Origin: DASRDU01 sp035560235
GTDB lineage: Bacteria; Acidobacteriota; Blastocatellia; RBC074
Length of the DNA stretch: 64,000 nucleotides
Direction of reading: 5' to 3'
Assembly: GCA_035560235.1 (NCBI GenBank)
Contig: DATMAG010000089.1
Coordinates: 117,938 to 181,937, forward strand
The notes under the pieces were generated by a model. That model was not told where the DNA came from, did not search any database, and saw only the letters and a program-made list of their open reading frames with translations. Within the stretch, counting starts at the first letter, position 1; each line of letters starts with the position of its first letter. A program made the translations under genes and the position numbers. Of this stretch, positions 9,119 through 17,657 are shown in pieces.

Positions 9119-9214
9119 CATTCTCAATTCTCAATTTTCCATTCTCCATTTCCTGCAAAGAGATGTGTCAGCAAGACGAGGCTCTCTGCCGGCAATTGAG
9201 AATTGAGAAGGCGG
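9119..9214. repeat. Heptamer-built inverted repeat (CATTCTC class)
   Basis: The left arm, 9119-9150, holds CATTCTC, AATTCTC and CCATTCTC units in a row. The right arm, 9191-9214, holds the complementary AATTGAGAATTGAGAA. It fills the gap between the export-protein start and the glycosylphosphotransferase stop and is related to the inner arms at 977-1081. Confidence 0.6.
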
Positions 9215-9237
9215 TCATCGCTGATCTGCTTCAGCAT

Positions 9238-10617
9238 TCAGCGCGCGTTTCTGCCAAACAGGACGAGACGCGCTGTTTCCAGCACGATCAGCCCGTCGAG
9301 CAGCGGCGACTGATTGCGTATGTAATAGAGATCGTATTTGTGCTTCTCCTTCGCGTCCTCAACCGACGCGCCGTAAGGAAAACAGACCTGCGCCCAGCCG
9401 GTCAGTCCGGGCCTGACCAGATGGCGTTGTGCGTACCAGGGAATTTCGCGTGCCAGCTGCTCGACAAAGACCGGGCGTTCGGGGCGCGGGCCGATCAGGC
9501 TCATTTCGCCGCGCAGGATGTTGATGAACTGCGGCAGCTCATCAATTCGCAGCTTGCGAATGATGCGTCCGACGCGGGTCACTCGCGCATCGGCCTGCCC
9601 GGCCCAGACCGGGCCTGCGGCTTCGGCGTCGGTGCGCATCGAACGAAACTTGATGATTCTGAAAATGCGGTTGTGCAGCCCGACGCGCTCCTGCGTGTAA
9701 AAGACCGGCCCGCGTGAATCCAGTCTGATCGCCAGCGCGACGAGCAGCATCAGCGGCGAGGCGAGCAGCAGCCCGCCGAGCGCGCACGCCACATCCAGCG
9801 CCCGCCGCGCCCGCTGATAAATCCGCAGCCCGCGCGTGCCGCCCGAAAAGATCAGCCACGCCGGGCGCAGCGTTTCAGTGCTCAGCTTGCCCGTCAGGCG
9901 TTCGTAAAAAGAGGCTGCTTCCTCGATTTCGATTTCATTGCTCAGGCGCAGCCGCAGCAGCGCCTCAAGCGGCAGCCGTCCGCGACGGTCGCTGAGCGCC
10001 ACGACCAGACGCTCGGCCTGATGCCGTTGAATCAGAGTCTCCAGTTCATCGAAGACGCCGACCACGCACGGATTGAGCAGGCTTCTGCCGACCAGCTTCG
10101 CGTCATCACCAACGAACCCGACGATCTGATAACCGGCCTCGCGGCGTTCGAGCGTTTCGCGCGCCAGTTCGACCGCGTTTTCATCGGTGCCGAGAATCAG
10201 CACCCGTTCGACCAGGCGCGGATGACCGAGCAGCCAGCGCGCCACGAGCCGCCAGCTCACCATCAGCAGCGTCATCAGCAGCAGGCTGAGCAGAAAGACT
10301 CCGCGCCCCGTCATCATCCAGGGCAGCGCATAAAAGATCAGCGCCAGCGTGATCGCCGCCAGCCCGACCGCCTGCGCCAGCCGCAGCGTGAGCGCCGACC
10401 AGCGCCGGATCATCTGAAAGTCATAAAGATCGAAGAGATAAAACGCACCCTGCACGATCAGCGCAAAGAGCAGCAGCTTCAGCCAGCCCTGGCCGGTCGT
10501 GAGCTGCTCGAGCGCTTCATCCGCAAACCTGATTCGCACAGCCAGCACCCCGCACAGCAGCCCGAGCAGCCCTTCAATCACCAGCAGACATCCTTTTCTG
10601 AAACGGCTTCCTGACAT
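9238..10617 (-). CDS. Polyprenyl glycosylphosphotransferase (initiating sugar transferase)
   Basis: 459 residues. The N-terminal half carries four or five membrane segments (residues 1-135) and a CoA-binding-like nucleotide domain with GYQIVGFVGDDAKLVGR. The C-terminal half is the bacterial sugar transferase domain: one membrane helix around DVACALGGLLLASPLMLLVAL, then FYTQERVGLHNRIFRIIKFR, RKLRIDELPQFINILRGEMS, LIGPRPERPVFVEQ and VRPGLTGWAQV. All catalytic signature residues are visible, including the Asp-Glu of IDELPQ. These enzymes transfer a sugar phosphate to undecaprenyl phosphate and so start repeat-unit synthesis. The long-form architecture matches the XrtA/PEP-CTERM-associated type. 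The start ATG is at 10615-10617, and the gene upstream ends about 38 bases away. Confidence 0.93.
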   Translation of the reverse strand: MSGSRFRKGCLLVIEGLLGLLCGVLAVRIRFADEALEQLTTGQGWLKLLLFALIVQGAFYLFDLYDFQMIRRWSALTLRLAQAVGLAAITLALIFYALPWMMTGRGVFLLSLLLMTLLMVSWRLVARWLLGHPRLVERVLILGTDENAVELARETLERREAGYQIVGFVGDDAKLVGRSLLNPCVVGVFDELETLIQRHQAERLVVALSDRRGRLPLEALLRLRLSNEIEIEEAASFYERLTGKLSTETLRPAWLIFSGGTRGLRIYQRARRALDVACALGGLLLASPLMLLVALAIRLDSRGPVFYTQERVGLHNRIFRIIKFRSMRTDAEAAGPVWAGQADARVTRVGRIIRKLRIDELPQFINILRGEMSLIGPRPERPVFVEQLAREIPWYAQRHLVRPGLTGWAQVCFPYGASVEDAKEKHKYDLYYIRNQSPLLDGLIVLETARLVLFGRNAR

Positions 10618-10655
10618 GGCTCAAAACCCGGTTCTGATTCGTGTTCATCGTGGCT

Positions 10656-11543
10656 TTATCGCAACTGATTGAGCACGACGCCCACGATGTCGTGCGGTTT
10701 GAATCCGGCGATGGCCCGGGCCAGTTGTTTTGTGGCGGTCTGCCCGGAAGCGATGACCAGCAGCGTGGCGTCCACCTGGCGCGCCAGTAACTGCGGATCA
10801 GCGGTTGCAAGCAGCGGCGCTGAATCGAGCAGCAGCCAGTCGTAATGCTCATCGCACGTCTGAAGCAGCTCCGCGAAACCTGAAGCCGCAAACAACTCAG
10901 CCGGATTTTCGACGCGTTCGCGCAGCGGCAGCAGATCGAAACCAGCCGGTTGCACGCGCACGACTGAAGCGCTGAGTGATCGCGCGCCTCTGACCGCTTC
11001 TGATAATCCGGCCTCGGCGCTGACGCCGAGCAGCCGCAGCGCCGAGGGCCGCAGACAGTCGCAGTCAATGACGAGCGCGCGCTGTCCGGCGCGAGCCAGT
11101 GCTGCGGCCAGATTGAGCGTCACGCAGGTGCGCCCTTCACCGTGCTGCGCCGAAGCGATCAGCACTCGTCTGACCGGGCGTTCGATGGCAATTGAAATCA
11201 GTCGCGCCGCCAGACGGGCAAACTGTTCATCAGCGCGCCGCTCGCCCTGACAGAGCGCGACGAGCCGCGCATCCATCAGCGCCGGATTGAGCATTACTTC
11301 CCGCTCAGGCTGAATCAGAGTCCGGCGATTTGTCGGCAGCGTGGCCGCGCGTCGTCGCAGCACAAGTTCGGTTTTCTCTGAAGGCAGGGCGTAGAGCCTG
11401 CAATCGAACGGTTCCAGCACCTGCGCGGCGGGGCGAATCACAAACGCCGGTTCCGCCGCCTGCGGCTGATCGCTGATCACAGTCTCGCCGACCGGCAGCT
11501 GTTCGTTTCCCTGTCTGCTGAGAGCCGCATAAACATTGCCCAT
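10656..11543 (-). CDS. BY-kinase-like (CpsD/CapB family) ATPase, possibly non-canonical
   Basis: I start this at ATG 11541-11543 (MGNVYAALSRQ), six to nine bases after AGGAG, giving 295 residues. The C-terminal 190 residues form a ParA/MinD-type P-loop domain. Walker A reads SAQHGEGRT, where family members usually have PGEGKS/T, so Arg stands in place of the catalytic Lys. Walker A' reads LVIDCDCLRP and Walker B reads WLLLDSAPLLATADP. The protein ends at VVLNQLR with no tyrosine cluster. Bacterial tyrosine kinases of this family pair with a Wzz-type partner, and the gene directly upstream encodes one, so a role in controlling chain length or export is likely. The altered Walker A and missing tyrosine tail mean autokinase activity should not be assumed. 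Confidence 0.85.
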   Translation of the reverse strand: MGNVYAALSRQGNEQLPVGETVISDQPQAAEPAFVIRPAAQVLEPFDCRLYALPSEKTELVLRRRAATLPTNRRTLIQPEREVMLNPALMDARLVALCQGERRADEQFARLAARLISIAIERPVRRVLIASAQHGEGRTCVTLNLAAALARAGQRALVIDCDCLRPSALRLLGVSAEAGLSEAVRGARSLSASVVRVQPAGFDLLPLRERVENPAELFAASGFAELLQTCDEHYDWLLLDSAPLLATADPQLLARQVDATLLVIASGQTATKQLARAIAGFKPHDIVGVVLNQLR

Positions 11544-11563
11544 GATCGAAGTCTCCTGATGAA

Positions 11564-13120
11564 TTACCTGTTCGCCAGCAGTTGCAGGATGCCTGTCAGA
11601 TTGAGAATGACGGCGAGCGCAGGCGCGAGGGCACACGCCAACAGCAGCGCGCCGCAGGTTCGCATCATTCTCAATCGTCGCAGGCGACGGTGTTCGACCG
11701 GCGTCGGCTGCGGAGGAAGCAGCGCCATCACCGGCACACCCAGATAAAAATCAACATCGCGCTGGCTGCGAATCAGCAGCAGGCGCGGCGCTTCAATTGC
11801 GGCTCCCGCGAGCAGCCCCGGCACAATCGCCGCTGCCAGCGCCATCAGATAAAGCCTCAGGCGTTTCGGCGCGACCGGCAGTCGGCTGACTGTCGGCGGA
11901 TCGGTCAGTTGAAAGAGCGCGAGCGTCGCGAGCCGCTTTTGCAGATCGTCGCGGCGTTTGCTCAGATCGAGCAGGTGATTGAGCAGCGCCGACTGCTCCT
12001 GCGTCATCGGGAATCCGAAATCACGCGGAGCCTCGGTCGTCTCGGTCATCGGAACCAGCGGCACGGCTGGCAGGCTGGCCAGATTCTGCCGCTTGCGCTC
12101 AATCGCATTTCTGGTCGCGTTCAGTTCGGCCTCCATCTTCGCCAGCTCCTGCTGCATCACGCGCAGGTCGCGTTCCTCTGGCGAAGAGATAACTGTTCCG
12201 GCAGCGGCATACTTCTTTTCAGCCTGATCGAGCTGCAGATTGATTTCGGCCAGTTGCGAGCGCGCCTGAACGACCTTCGGATTCTTCTCGGTCATTGATT
12301 TCAGATACTCGCGGATCTGCGCTTCCAGTTCGGCGCGGCGCGTTTGCAGAATGCCGCAGGCCGCCGTCGGGCAGCCGTTGTCGGGCGTCGTCACCCTGAC
12401 TCGTTTCTCCTGCTCGGCGATCAGGCGCTTCTGCTGCGCAATCTGCTGCGTCAGCGCATCCTGCCGGTCGGTCAGCGTCTCAAGCGACGAAGTCTGCGCC
12501 AGCACCATCGCGCGCAGGGCCGAATCATCGGTTTTGCGTCTGACACCGCTCGCCCGCAGCGAGGCCGCGTGCTGCCGACTCAGTTCGGCCAGCCGGTTTT
12601 CGACTTCATTCACTCTGGCCGTGATGTGCGTGACATCATCAGTGGCCTGTTTTCTGATCTCTTCATTGGCCTGACTGAACCCGGCGACGAGATCCTTCAT
12701 CACTGCTTCGGCTGTGCGCGGATCGGGATAGCGAAAGGTCACCGTCACCGCTTCGGGCACCTGCGGGTAGAAATCGCGCAGTCTGGTGTCGAGTTTGACG
12801 GCTTTGCTCATCGCTTCAACCGCGTCGTCCGCATTCGCCGCTTTCGGAAACAGTTTGTGGCGGCGAATCAGTTCTTCGAGATTCGAGCGGCTCGTCAGCC
12901 TGTTGGTCACTGCCGCGACCTGCGCCGGATCCATCTGCGCCTCGCTTGAACGCAGACTGGCGATGATGACCATTGCTCGCGATTCATAAAGGTCGGGAAT
13001 CTGCCTGATGACCAGCAGCGTCGCCGTCAGGACGACGCCCGTCGCCAGCAGCATCACGGCCCGGTGGCGGCGCAGCATCTCCAGGAGGTCTGCCAGGGTG
13101 ATGGGTCTGATTGCGGCCAT
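11564..13120 (-). CDS. Wzz/GumC-type chain-length determinant protein
   Basis: 518 residues. The N-terminus has the Wzz pattern: ITLADLLEMLRRHR, then a membrane helix (about 18-38), then the periplasmic YESRAMVIIAS strand and a long helical or coiled-coil region (about 155-375) rich in Glu, Arg and Gln. A PTVSRLPVAPKRLRLYLMAL motif leads into the second membrane helix near residue 425. The C-terminus has a further hydrophobic segment (about 490-510). These polysaccharide co-polymerases set chain length and link the periplasmic machinery to the cytoplasmic kinase. The ATG has a GAGGT ribosome-binding site. The kinase-like gene lies 20 bases downstream, consistent with the known Wzc/CapAB pairing, here on two polypeptides. 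Confidence 0.92.
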   Translation of the reverse strand: MAAIRPITLADLLEMLRRHRAVMLLATGVVLTATLLVIRQIPDLYESRAMVIIASLRSSEAQMDPAQVAAVTNRLTSRSNLEELIRRHKLFPKAANADDAVEAMSKAVKLDTRLRDFYPQVPEAVTVTFRYPDPRTAEAVMKDLVAGFSQANEEIRKQATDDVTHITARVNEVENRLAELSRQHAASLRASGVRRKTDDSALRAMVLAQTSSLETLTDRQDALTQQIAQQKRLIAEQEKRVRVTTPDNGCPTAACGILQTRRAELEAQIREYLKSMTEKNPKVVQARSQLAEINLQLDQAEKKYAAAGTVISSPEERDLRVMQQELAKMEAELNATRNAIERKRQNLASLPAVPLVPMTETTEAPRDFGFPMTQEQSALLNHLLDLSKRRDDLQKRLATLALFQLTDPPTVSRLPVAPKRLRLYLMALAAAIVPGLLAGAAIEAPRLLLIRSQRDVDFYLGVPVMALLPPQPTPVEHRRLRRLRMMRTCGALLLACALAPALAVILNLTGILQLLANR

Positions 13121-13122
13121 GA

Positions 13123-13428
13123 TTACCTCGACGGGTTGAATGACTGATTCGATGTCAGCGGCCCGCTGCGTCGCGTCACAGTCCGGGGCTGCGCTTCTGT
13201 TTTTCCGTTCAGTCTGACTCTGAGCACTGTGGCTCCAAGCAGCGCCAGCACGCCGAAAAGCAGGAGCGATTGCGGCTCGCTATGTTCAGAGCCACGCTGC
13301 GCTTTGGCAGCAGATGACCCTGATGAAACCTTCACGCGGGCCGCCTGCTGCCCCGTCACCGTGACAGCAGGCTGGCAGATGAGCGCATAAAGAAAGACGA
13401 CACTGAGCAATGTTCTTCGCCAATACAT
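13123..13428 (-). CDS. Small secreted protein with PEP-CTERM-like tail
   Basis: 101 residues from the ATG at 13426-13428 (MYWRRTLLSVV), preceded by AGAGG. Residues 1-27 are a signal peptide. The middle is short and Ser/Lys-rich. Near the C-terminus lies SEPQSLLLFGVLALLGATVL followed by RVRLNGK, which looks like the Glu-Pro plus hydrophobic helix plus basic patch of PEP-CTERM sorting signals. Unlike classical signals, about 25 mostly polar residues follow the basic patch, so processing by an exosortase is uncertain. No exosortase gene is in the window. It is the first gene of the polysaccharide operon and ends two bases before the Wzz gene start, so it is made with that machinery. It could instead be a simple two-helix membrane protein. 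Confidence 0.7.
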   Translation of the reverse strand: MYWRRTLLSVVFLYALICQPAVTVTGQQAARVKVSSGSSAAKAQRGSEHSEPQSLLLFGVLALLGATVLRVRLNGKTEAQPRTVTRRSGPLTSNQSFNPSR

Positions 13429-13683
13429 AAAACCTCTGTCTGACGCCGCACTGGCGCGCGTCACAAACAGGCCCTGCCGCAGAGGCGACCCTGGCCATCC
13501 CGATTCAACGCAGAAAATTTTTGTTCACCTGATTAAGCGAAATCGGCGCGAGGAAGCTGTAAGCGGATCTGAAAAATTCTGCGGGAGGCCGGAGAAGGGA
13601 AGGAATGAATTTTGAAAAGAAGCGATTGACGAGGTGCTGCTGTATCTGTTTTCTGCCCGGTCTGAAAACCACAGAGATTTCGC

Positions 13684-15201
13684 TCAGTTCTCACTGCTCA
13701 GAATCGCCTGTCGCTCCTGACGCAGGAGTTCTGTTGTTGCTGCATAACCCTGACCTGCCGCCCGGTCGCGGGCCAGCGCGGGCGCGAGGGTTTCATCAAG
13801 CAGGCGGGCGACTGCGGCTGACAACCGGCGGCGCACGTGGCCGTAACCTTTGATCACCGCGGCCAGCTCGATTACTTCGCAGGCGAGCGATTCATCTGTT
13901 ATCGCCACTTCAAAAACGGCCTGCTGCCAGCGTTCGAGCAGCGCAAATTCGCGCTGATAACGCAATGAAGCAGGCCGCAGAAAACGCAGCCTGCCGAGCA
14001 GCCACAAACGCAGGAAGCCCGTCACCGTCGTGGTTCTGACGTGCTGCGCAAGCGTCGGGCGACCCTGCGGCCAGCGGCGTTCAGCCCGCCTGGCGAGCGG
14101 CGCGGCGATCACCGCAGGCAGGATGCCGTAGATTTCATCGAGATCAGGTTTCAGATAATCGGTCACGCTCAGCACGGCTTTGTCATCAGACAGATGTTCC
14201 TGACGAATCCGCGCAAGGCGGGCGCGCCGCGTCTTCAGTTCAGCCACGCGAATAGCATCTTCATAAGTCATCCACACGGCCAGGCGGCGGACGAAAAGTT
14301 CAGTCAGCTTCGGCCCCGCGCCGAGCGCGACAAGCTGCCGGACGCGCGCGAGGAAATCAGCCGCATACCTTTCATCCTGATAATCAGTCAGCCTGGCGAT
14401 GGCTTCACCGAGCGTGCGATGCAGCGACGCGGCGAATTCAGCCTCGGCCTGCGCGCACAGCTTCAGAAACGCTGCGCCGCGTGATCTGAGCGCCCTGGCG
14501 CGTTCGGCTTTCAGTTCATTCCAGGCGCGTTCAGGCTGAACGTCTCTCGCTCCGGCTGCTGTGACAACCTTCAGCCCTGCGGCAAAGCCCGTCAGGTTGC
14601 GTTCGACGGCTACTCCGCCCGCGCGGATGGCCGCTTCAAAATCAGCAGGCGTAAGCGGCAGCACGTTGAGCGCGGCAAGCGCGCCGAGCAGCACGGCATT
14701 GGCTTCGCTGCCGACGGCGCGGGCTGCGGCGAGCGCGTCGAAAGCGACAAGCGAATGCGCGAGCGCGTGCGCCGCCCGTTCGATCCGTTCACGCGGATAG
14801 ATGCCGTTGCCCGCGACCGATTTTTCGCCGATTGAATAAAGCCGGTGCGTGCTGGTGATGAGTGTCGTGCGTTCAGGCGAGGCGTAATCCATCTCAAGCA
14901 TCCGCCCCGCTTCGAGCAGTTCTCCGGCGATGATGACATCCACATCGCCGGGCACAGGATAGAGTGAAAAGACCGGCTCAGGCGCGCCCTCCGGCAGGCG
15001 TTCAGGAAAGATTTCAAGGTAGTAAGTCGTCGCGCCCGTGCGCTGCGCCACGCCTGGAATCGAAGTTGACTGCGCGGCCAGGCCCGCGTGTGTGGCGGCG
15101 GCAATGATCCATTCAGTCAGCACGCCGCCGCCCTGCCCGCCGAGCGCGCCGATCAGGATTGAAAGCGGACGGTTCGCACTGACTTCAGTCATCTGATTCA
15201 T
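13684..15201 (-). CDS. iorB: Indolepyruvate oxidoreductase subunit beta with C-terminal extension
   Basis: 505 residues. Residues 15-200 match the gamma-type pyruvate/ketoisovalerate oxidoreductase domain: LIGALGGQGGGVLTEWIIAAA, TSIPGVAQRTGATTYYLEIF, then AGELLEAGRML. The rest (about 215-505) is a helical extension like that called DUF6537, known from long IorB forms; simple archaeal IorB is only about 200 residues. Together with IorA it oxidatively decarboxylates aryl pyruvates such as indolepyruvate to aryl-acetyl-CoA and passes electrons to ferredoxin, in the breakdown of aromatic amino acids. The ATG overlaps the iorA stop codon by one base, so the pair is translationally coupled. The enzyme is cytoplasmic. 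Confidence 0.9.
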   Translation of the reverse strand: MNQMTEVSANRPLSILIGALGGQGGGVLTEWIIAAATHAGLAAQSTSIPGVAQRTGATTYYLEIFPERLPEGAPEPVFSLYPVPGDVDVIIAGELLEAGRMLEMDYASPERTTLITSTHRLYSIGEKSVAGNGIYPRERIERAAHALAHSLVAFDALAAARAVGSEANAVLLGALAALNVLPLTPADFEAAIRAGGVAVERNLTGFAAGLKVVTAAGARDVQPERAWNELKAERARALRSRGAAFLKLCAQAEAEFAASLHRTLGEAIARLTDYQDERYAADFLARVRQLVALGAGPKLTELFVRRLAVWMTYEDAIRVAELKTRRARLARIRQEHLSDDKAVLSVTDYLKPDLDEIYGILPAVIAAPLARRAERRWPQGRPTLAQHVRTTTVTGFLRLWLLGRLRFLRPASLRYQREFALLERWQQAVFEVAITDESLACEVIELAAVIKGYGHVRRRLSAAVARLLDETLAPALARDRAAGQGYAATTELLRQERQAILSSEN

Positions 15202-17297
15202 CAGGTTTGCAGCAGGCCGATGATGCGCCTGCGTATCTCATCAAGTGCGCGTTCGATGAAGCGCGGATGGCGAATCACCTTTACTTCATAAAACGACGGG
15301 CACAGCACCGCTGCGTGCGCGACCTCGCCGCACAGGCCGCAGCCGACGCACGACTCGTCAACGTGCGCGACCGGATCATCGCGCAGCGGATCAGGATTTT
15401 CTCTGAGCGTCAGCGACGGGCAGCCGTTCAGCCGCATGCACGATTTGTCGCCGGTGCAGACGTCCGCATCAACTCCGAAGCGGGGCAGAGCGATGCGCTG
15501 ACCGGCTTTCAGCTTTGCGGCGATCTGCGGCTTTGCGCGCCGCTGCCGCTCAAGCTGACATTCGCCGCGCGCGATGATGACCTTCAGACCTTCAGCTTTG
15601 GTCGTCATCGCCTCTTTGATGACAGCCAGCGTGTCGCTGACGCGATAAGGATTGACCAGGCGCAGCCATCTGACGCCGAGGCTTCTGATTGTTTCAGCGA
15701 TGGACATCTTCACTGCCTGGCCGCGCGGATTGACGCCCGAGGAGGGATTGGCCTGCTGCCCCGTTGCTGAAGTGTAGAAGTTTTCGAGAATCACGAGCAC
15801 CGAATCCTGCCGGTTATAAACTGCATTGGCGACTCCGGCGGTCAGGCCCGAATGCCAGAACCCGCCGTCGCCCATAATCGAAATCACGCGCCGGTCAAAG
15901 GCCTGAGCGACCGCGCCTGCTGACGCCAGACCCATGCCGTAACCCAGAATCGTGTTGCCCTGATTGAACGGCGGCAGCGTGGCAAAGGCGTGACAGCCGA
16001 TGTCTGCCGCAACGTGCGTCGCGCCGAGTTCGCGCTGCGCAATTTTGAGCGCGCTGAAGACGGGCCGTTCAGGACAGCCCGTGCAGAAGGCAGGAGGACG
16101 CGGCGGCACGGGCTGTTCAAGCATCTGCCGGGCGCGTCCGGCGTGCTGAAGCAAGGCGGCGCGGCGCTCTTCGGCTTCGCCCGCCAGGAAGCGCGTGAGC
16201 GCATTGATAATGACCTGCGGAACGTATTCACCCTGCGCCGCGATCAGATCCTTGCCGTGAATTTCGGTCTTCAGCTGACGGTCATAAGCGAGCGCCTTGA
16301 CCTCCTGTTCGATGAAATTCGGCATCCCTTCTTCAAGCACCAGCACGCGCTTTTTCTCAGCCAGGAAGTCGAGAATCTGTTCCGGCACGAGCGGGTGAAC
16401 GACGTTGAGGACAAGCAGCGGCATGCGCGAACGACCAAAGCCGTCGGCTGCGCCAAGCAGCGCGAGCGCGCGCAACGTCGTCGCTGTCAGCCCGCCCTGC
16501 ACGATGATGCCAACCTGGCTGTCTTCGCCGGGGATGATTTCGTTCAGCCCGCGTTCCAGCACAAAACGCCGCGCCGCAGGCAGCCGCAGTTCAAATTTCT
16601 GCGCTTCGTGCCTGAAGGTCGAAGGCGGATGACTGATGCGGCTGTAATCGAAGGAAGGCTGATGCAGGGGGCTGAGCATGCTGATGGCCGGGCGCACATT
16701 GTCGCGGCAGATCATCTGACCCCGCAGATGCGCGGCGCGAATGCGCAGGCTCAGCATCGTCGGCAGATTCGAGGCTTCCGATAATTCAAATCCGGCTTCG
16801 ACCAGGCGCGCAAAGTTCTGCAGGCCCGGGCGCGGATCGAGCAGGCAGAGCGAGGATTTCAGCGCAAAGGCGTGCGTGCGTTCCTGAATGATGCTCGCGC
16901 CCGCGCCGTAATCATCGCCCACGATAATCAGCGCGCCGCCGATCACGCCGGGCGACGCCAGGTTCGAGAGCGCGTCAGAGGCGACGTTGGTCCCGACCAC
17001 TGACTTCCACGTCACTGCGCCGCGCATCGGATAGTTGATCGAAGCGCCGAGCAGCGCGGCAGCGGCGGCCTCGCTGGCCGAAGCGTCAAAATAGATGCCG
17101 AGCGGCGCAAGCAGCGATTCGTTGGCATCGGCCAGCACATCGAGCAGGTGCGACACAGGCGAACCCGGATAACCGCCGACGTAAGAGATGCCCGATTGCA
17201 GCAGCGCCTTCGTGATGGCCAGAATGCCTTCGCCGCGCAGCGTCTGCCCGTTGCCAAAGGCGAGCTGCTTCACATCCGCCGCAAACGATCTTTCCAT
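15201..17297 (-). CDS. iorA: Indolepyruvate ferredoxin oxidoreductase subunit alpha
   Basis: 698 residues from ATG 17295-17297, with GAAGGA seven bases upstream; the longer frame would start at TTG. The order of domains is the pyrimidine-binding TPP domain (GGYPGSPVSHLLDVLAD near the start), a transketolase C-like region, and the TPP-diphosphate domain with IMGDGGFWHSGLTAGVANAV and LENFYTSATGQQ. The C-terminus carries ferredoxin-like clusters: an irregular first set, CTGDKSCMRLNGCPS, and a regular CVGCGLCGEV...CPSF set. The first cluster's spacing differs from archaeal IorA but fits the long-form bacterial family as I recall it. It works with IorB, directly downstream, in aryl-pyruvate oxidation. 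A palindromic repeat and an aconitase-X remnant lie upstream. Confidence 0.93.
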   Translation of the reverse strand: MERSFAADVKQLAFGNGQTLRGEGILAITKALLQSGISYVGGYPGSPVSHLLDVLADANESLLAPLGIYFDASASEAAAAALLGASINYPMRGAVTWKSVVGTNVASDALSNLASPGVIGGALIIVGDDYGAGASIIQERTHAFALKSSLCLLDPRPGLQNFARLVEAGFELSEASNLPTMLSLRIRAAHLRGQMICRDNVRPAISMLSPLHQPSFDYSRISHPPSTFRHEAQKFELRLPAARRFVLERGLNEIIPGEDSQVGIIVQGGLTATTLRALALLGAADGFGRSRMPLLVLNVVHPLVPEQILDFLAEKKRVLVLEEGMPNFIEQEVKALAYDRQLKTEIHGKDLIAAQGEYVPQVIINALTRFLAGEAEERRAALLQHAGRARQMLEQPVPPRPPAFCTGCPERPVFSALKIAQRELGATHVAADIGCHAFATLPPFNQGNTILGYGMGLASAGAVAQAFDRRVISIMGDGGFWHSGLTAGVANAVYNRQDSVLVILENFYTSATGQQANPSSGVNPRGQAVKMSIAETIRSLGVRWLRLVNPYRVSDTLAVIKEAMTTKAEGLKVIIARGECQLERQRRAKPQIAAKLKAGQRIALPRFGVDADVCTGDKSCMRLNGCPSLTLRENPDPLRDDPVAHVDESCVGCGLCGEVAHAAVLCPSFYEVKVIRHPRFIERALDEIRRRIIGLLQT

Positions 17298-17375
17298 ACA
17301 GATTCCTTCAGCAGAGGTGATGCTGTAAATCGAAACAGGCAAAGTGATGACACTGAATAAACCCGTTTTCTGAAG

Positions 17376-17460
17376 TGACAGTGTTCGGAGTTCCAGCTTC
17401 AGCTGGTCTTTCTTTCAATTCAGGACAGACCAGCTGAAGCTGGAACTCCGAACGCCGTCT
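17376..17460. repeat. REP-like palindrome, copy 1
   Basis: The arms are 17381-17408 and 17427-17453. They share CGGAGTTCCAGCTTCAGCTG and its complement almost perfectly around an 18-base loop. Each arm contains its own small palindrome, CCAGCTTCAGCTGG, so a cloverleaf-like fold is possible. A second copy lies at 18926-19005. No transposase or RAYT-type gene is in the window. Confidence 0.8.
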
Positions 17461-17475
17461 TTCGTAGCAACTGAT

Positions 17476-17583
17476 TCACCTGACTCCGGCCATACGCACC
17501 AGAATGGACATGGCCATTCGCCGGGCCGGGCCGCCTTCGCCCGCAAGCTGTGCCTGATCCTCTGCGCTCAGTTTCAGCATCAT
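17476..17583 (-). pseudogene. Truncated aconitase X (AcnX) N-terminus remnant
   Basis: A 35-residue frame begins MMLKLSAEDQAQLAGEGG and continues PARRMAMSILVRMAGVR before TGA. Intact AcnX proteins begin with this kind of sequence (an L-x-x-E-x-x-x-L-x-G-E-x-G-P-A pattern, then AMxILV) and run about 400 residues. Here everything after the first helix pair is missing. A 75-base palindrome starts within 25 bases of the stop, and the iorA gene follows. The simplest reading is a gene deleted down to its first codons, with the palindrome at the scar. AcnX enzymes dehydrate substrates such as cis-3-hydroxyproline or mevalonate phosphate; nothing else of such a pathway is nearby. A short functional peptide cannot be ruled out but is unlikely. 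Confidence 0.65.
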
Positions 17584-17657
17584 AAGTTTTGTTCGGTAAT
17601 GGTTTGAGCAGAATTGCTGACCTGATCCGGCAGGCATTATGAAGCACTGCATTTCAT

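Noticed and set aside
13429..13683. Possible cyclic-di-GMP riboswitch in the polysaccharide operon leader
   Set aside because: GC-rich hairpins are present, but the conserved GEMM core bases are not, so I do not call it.
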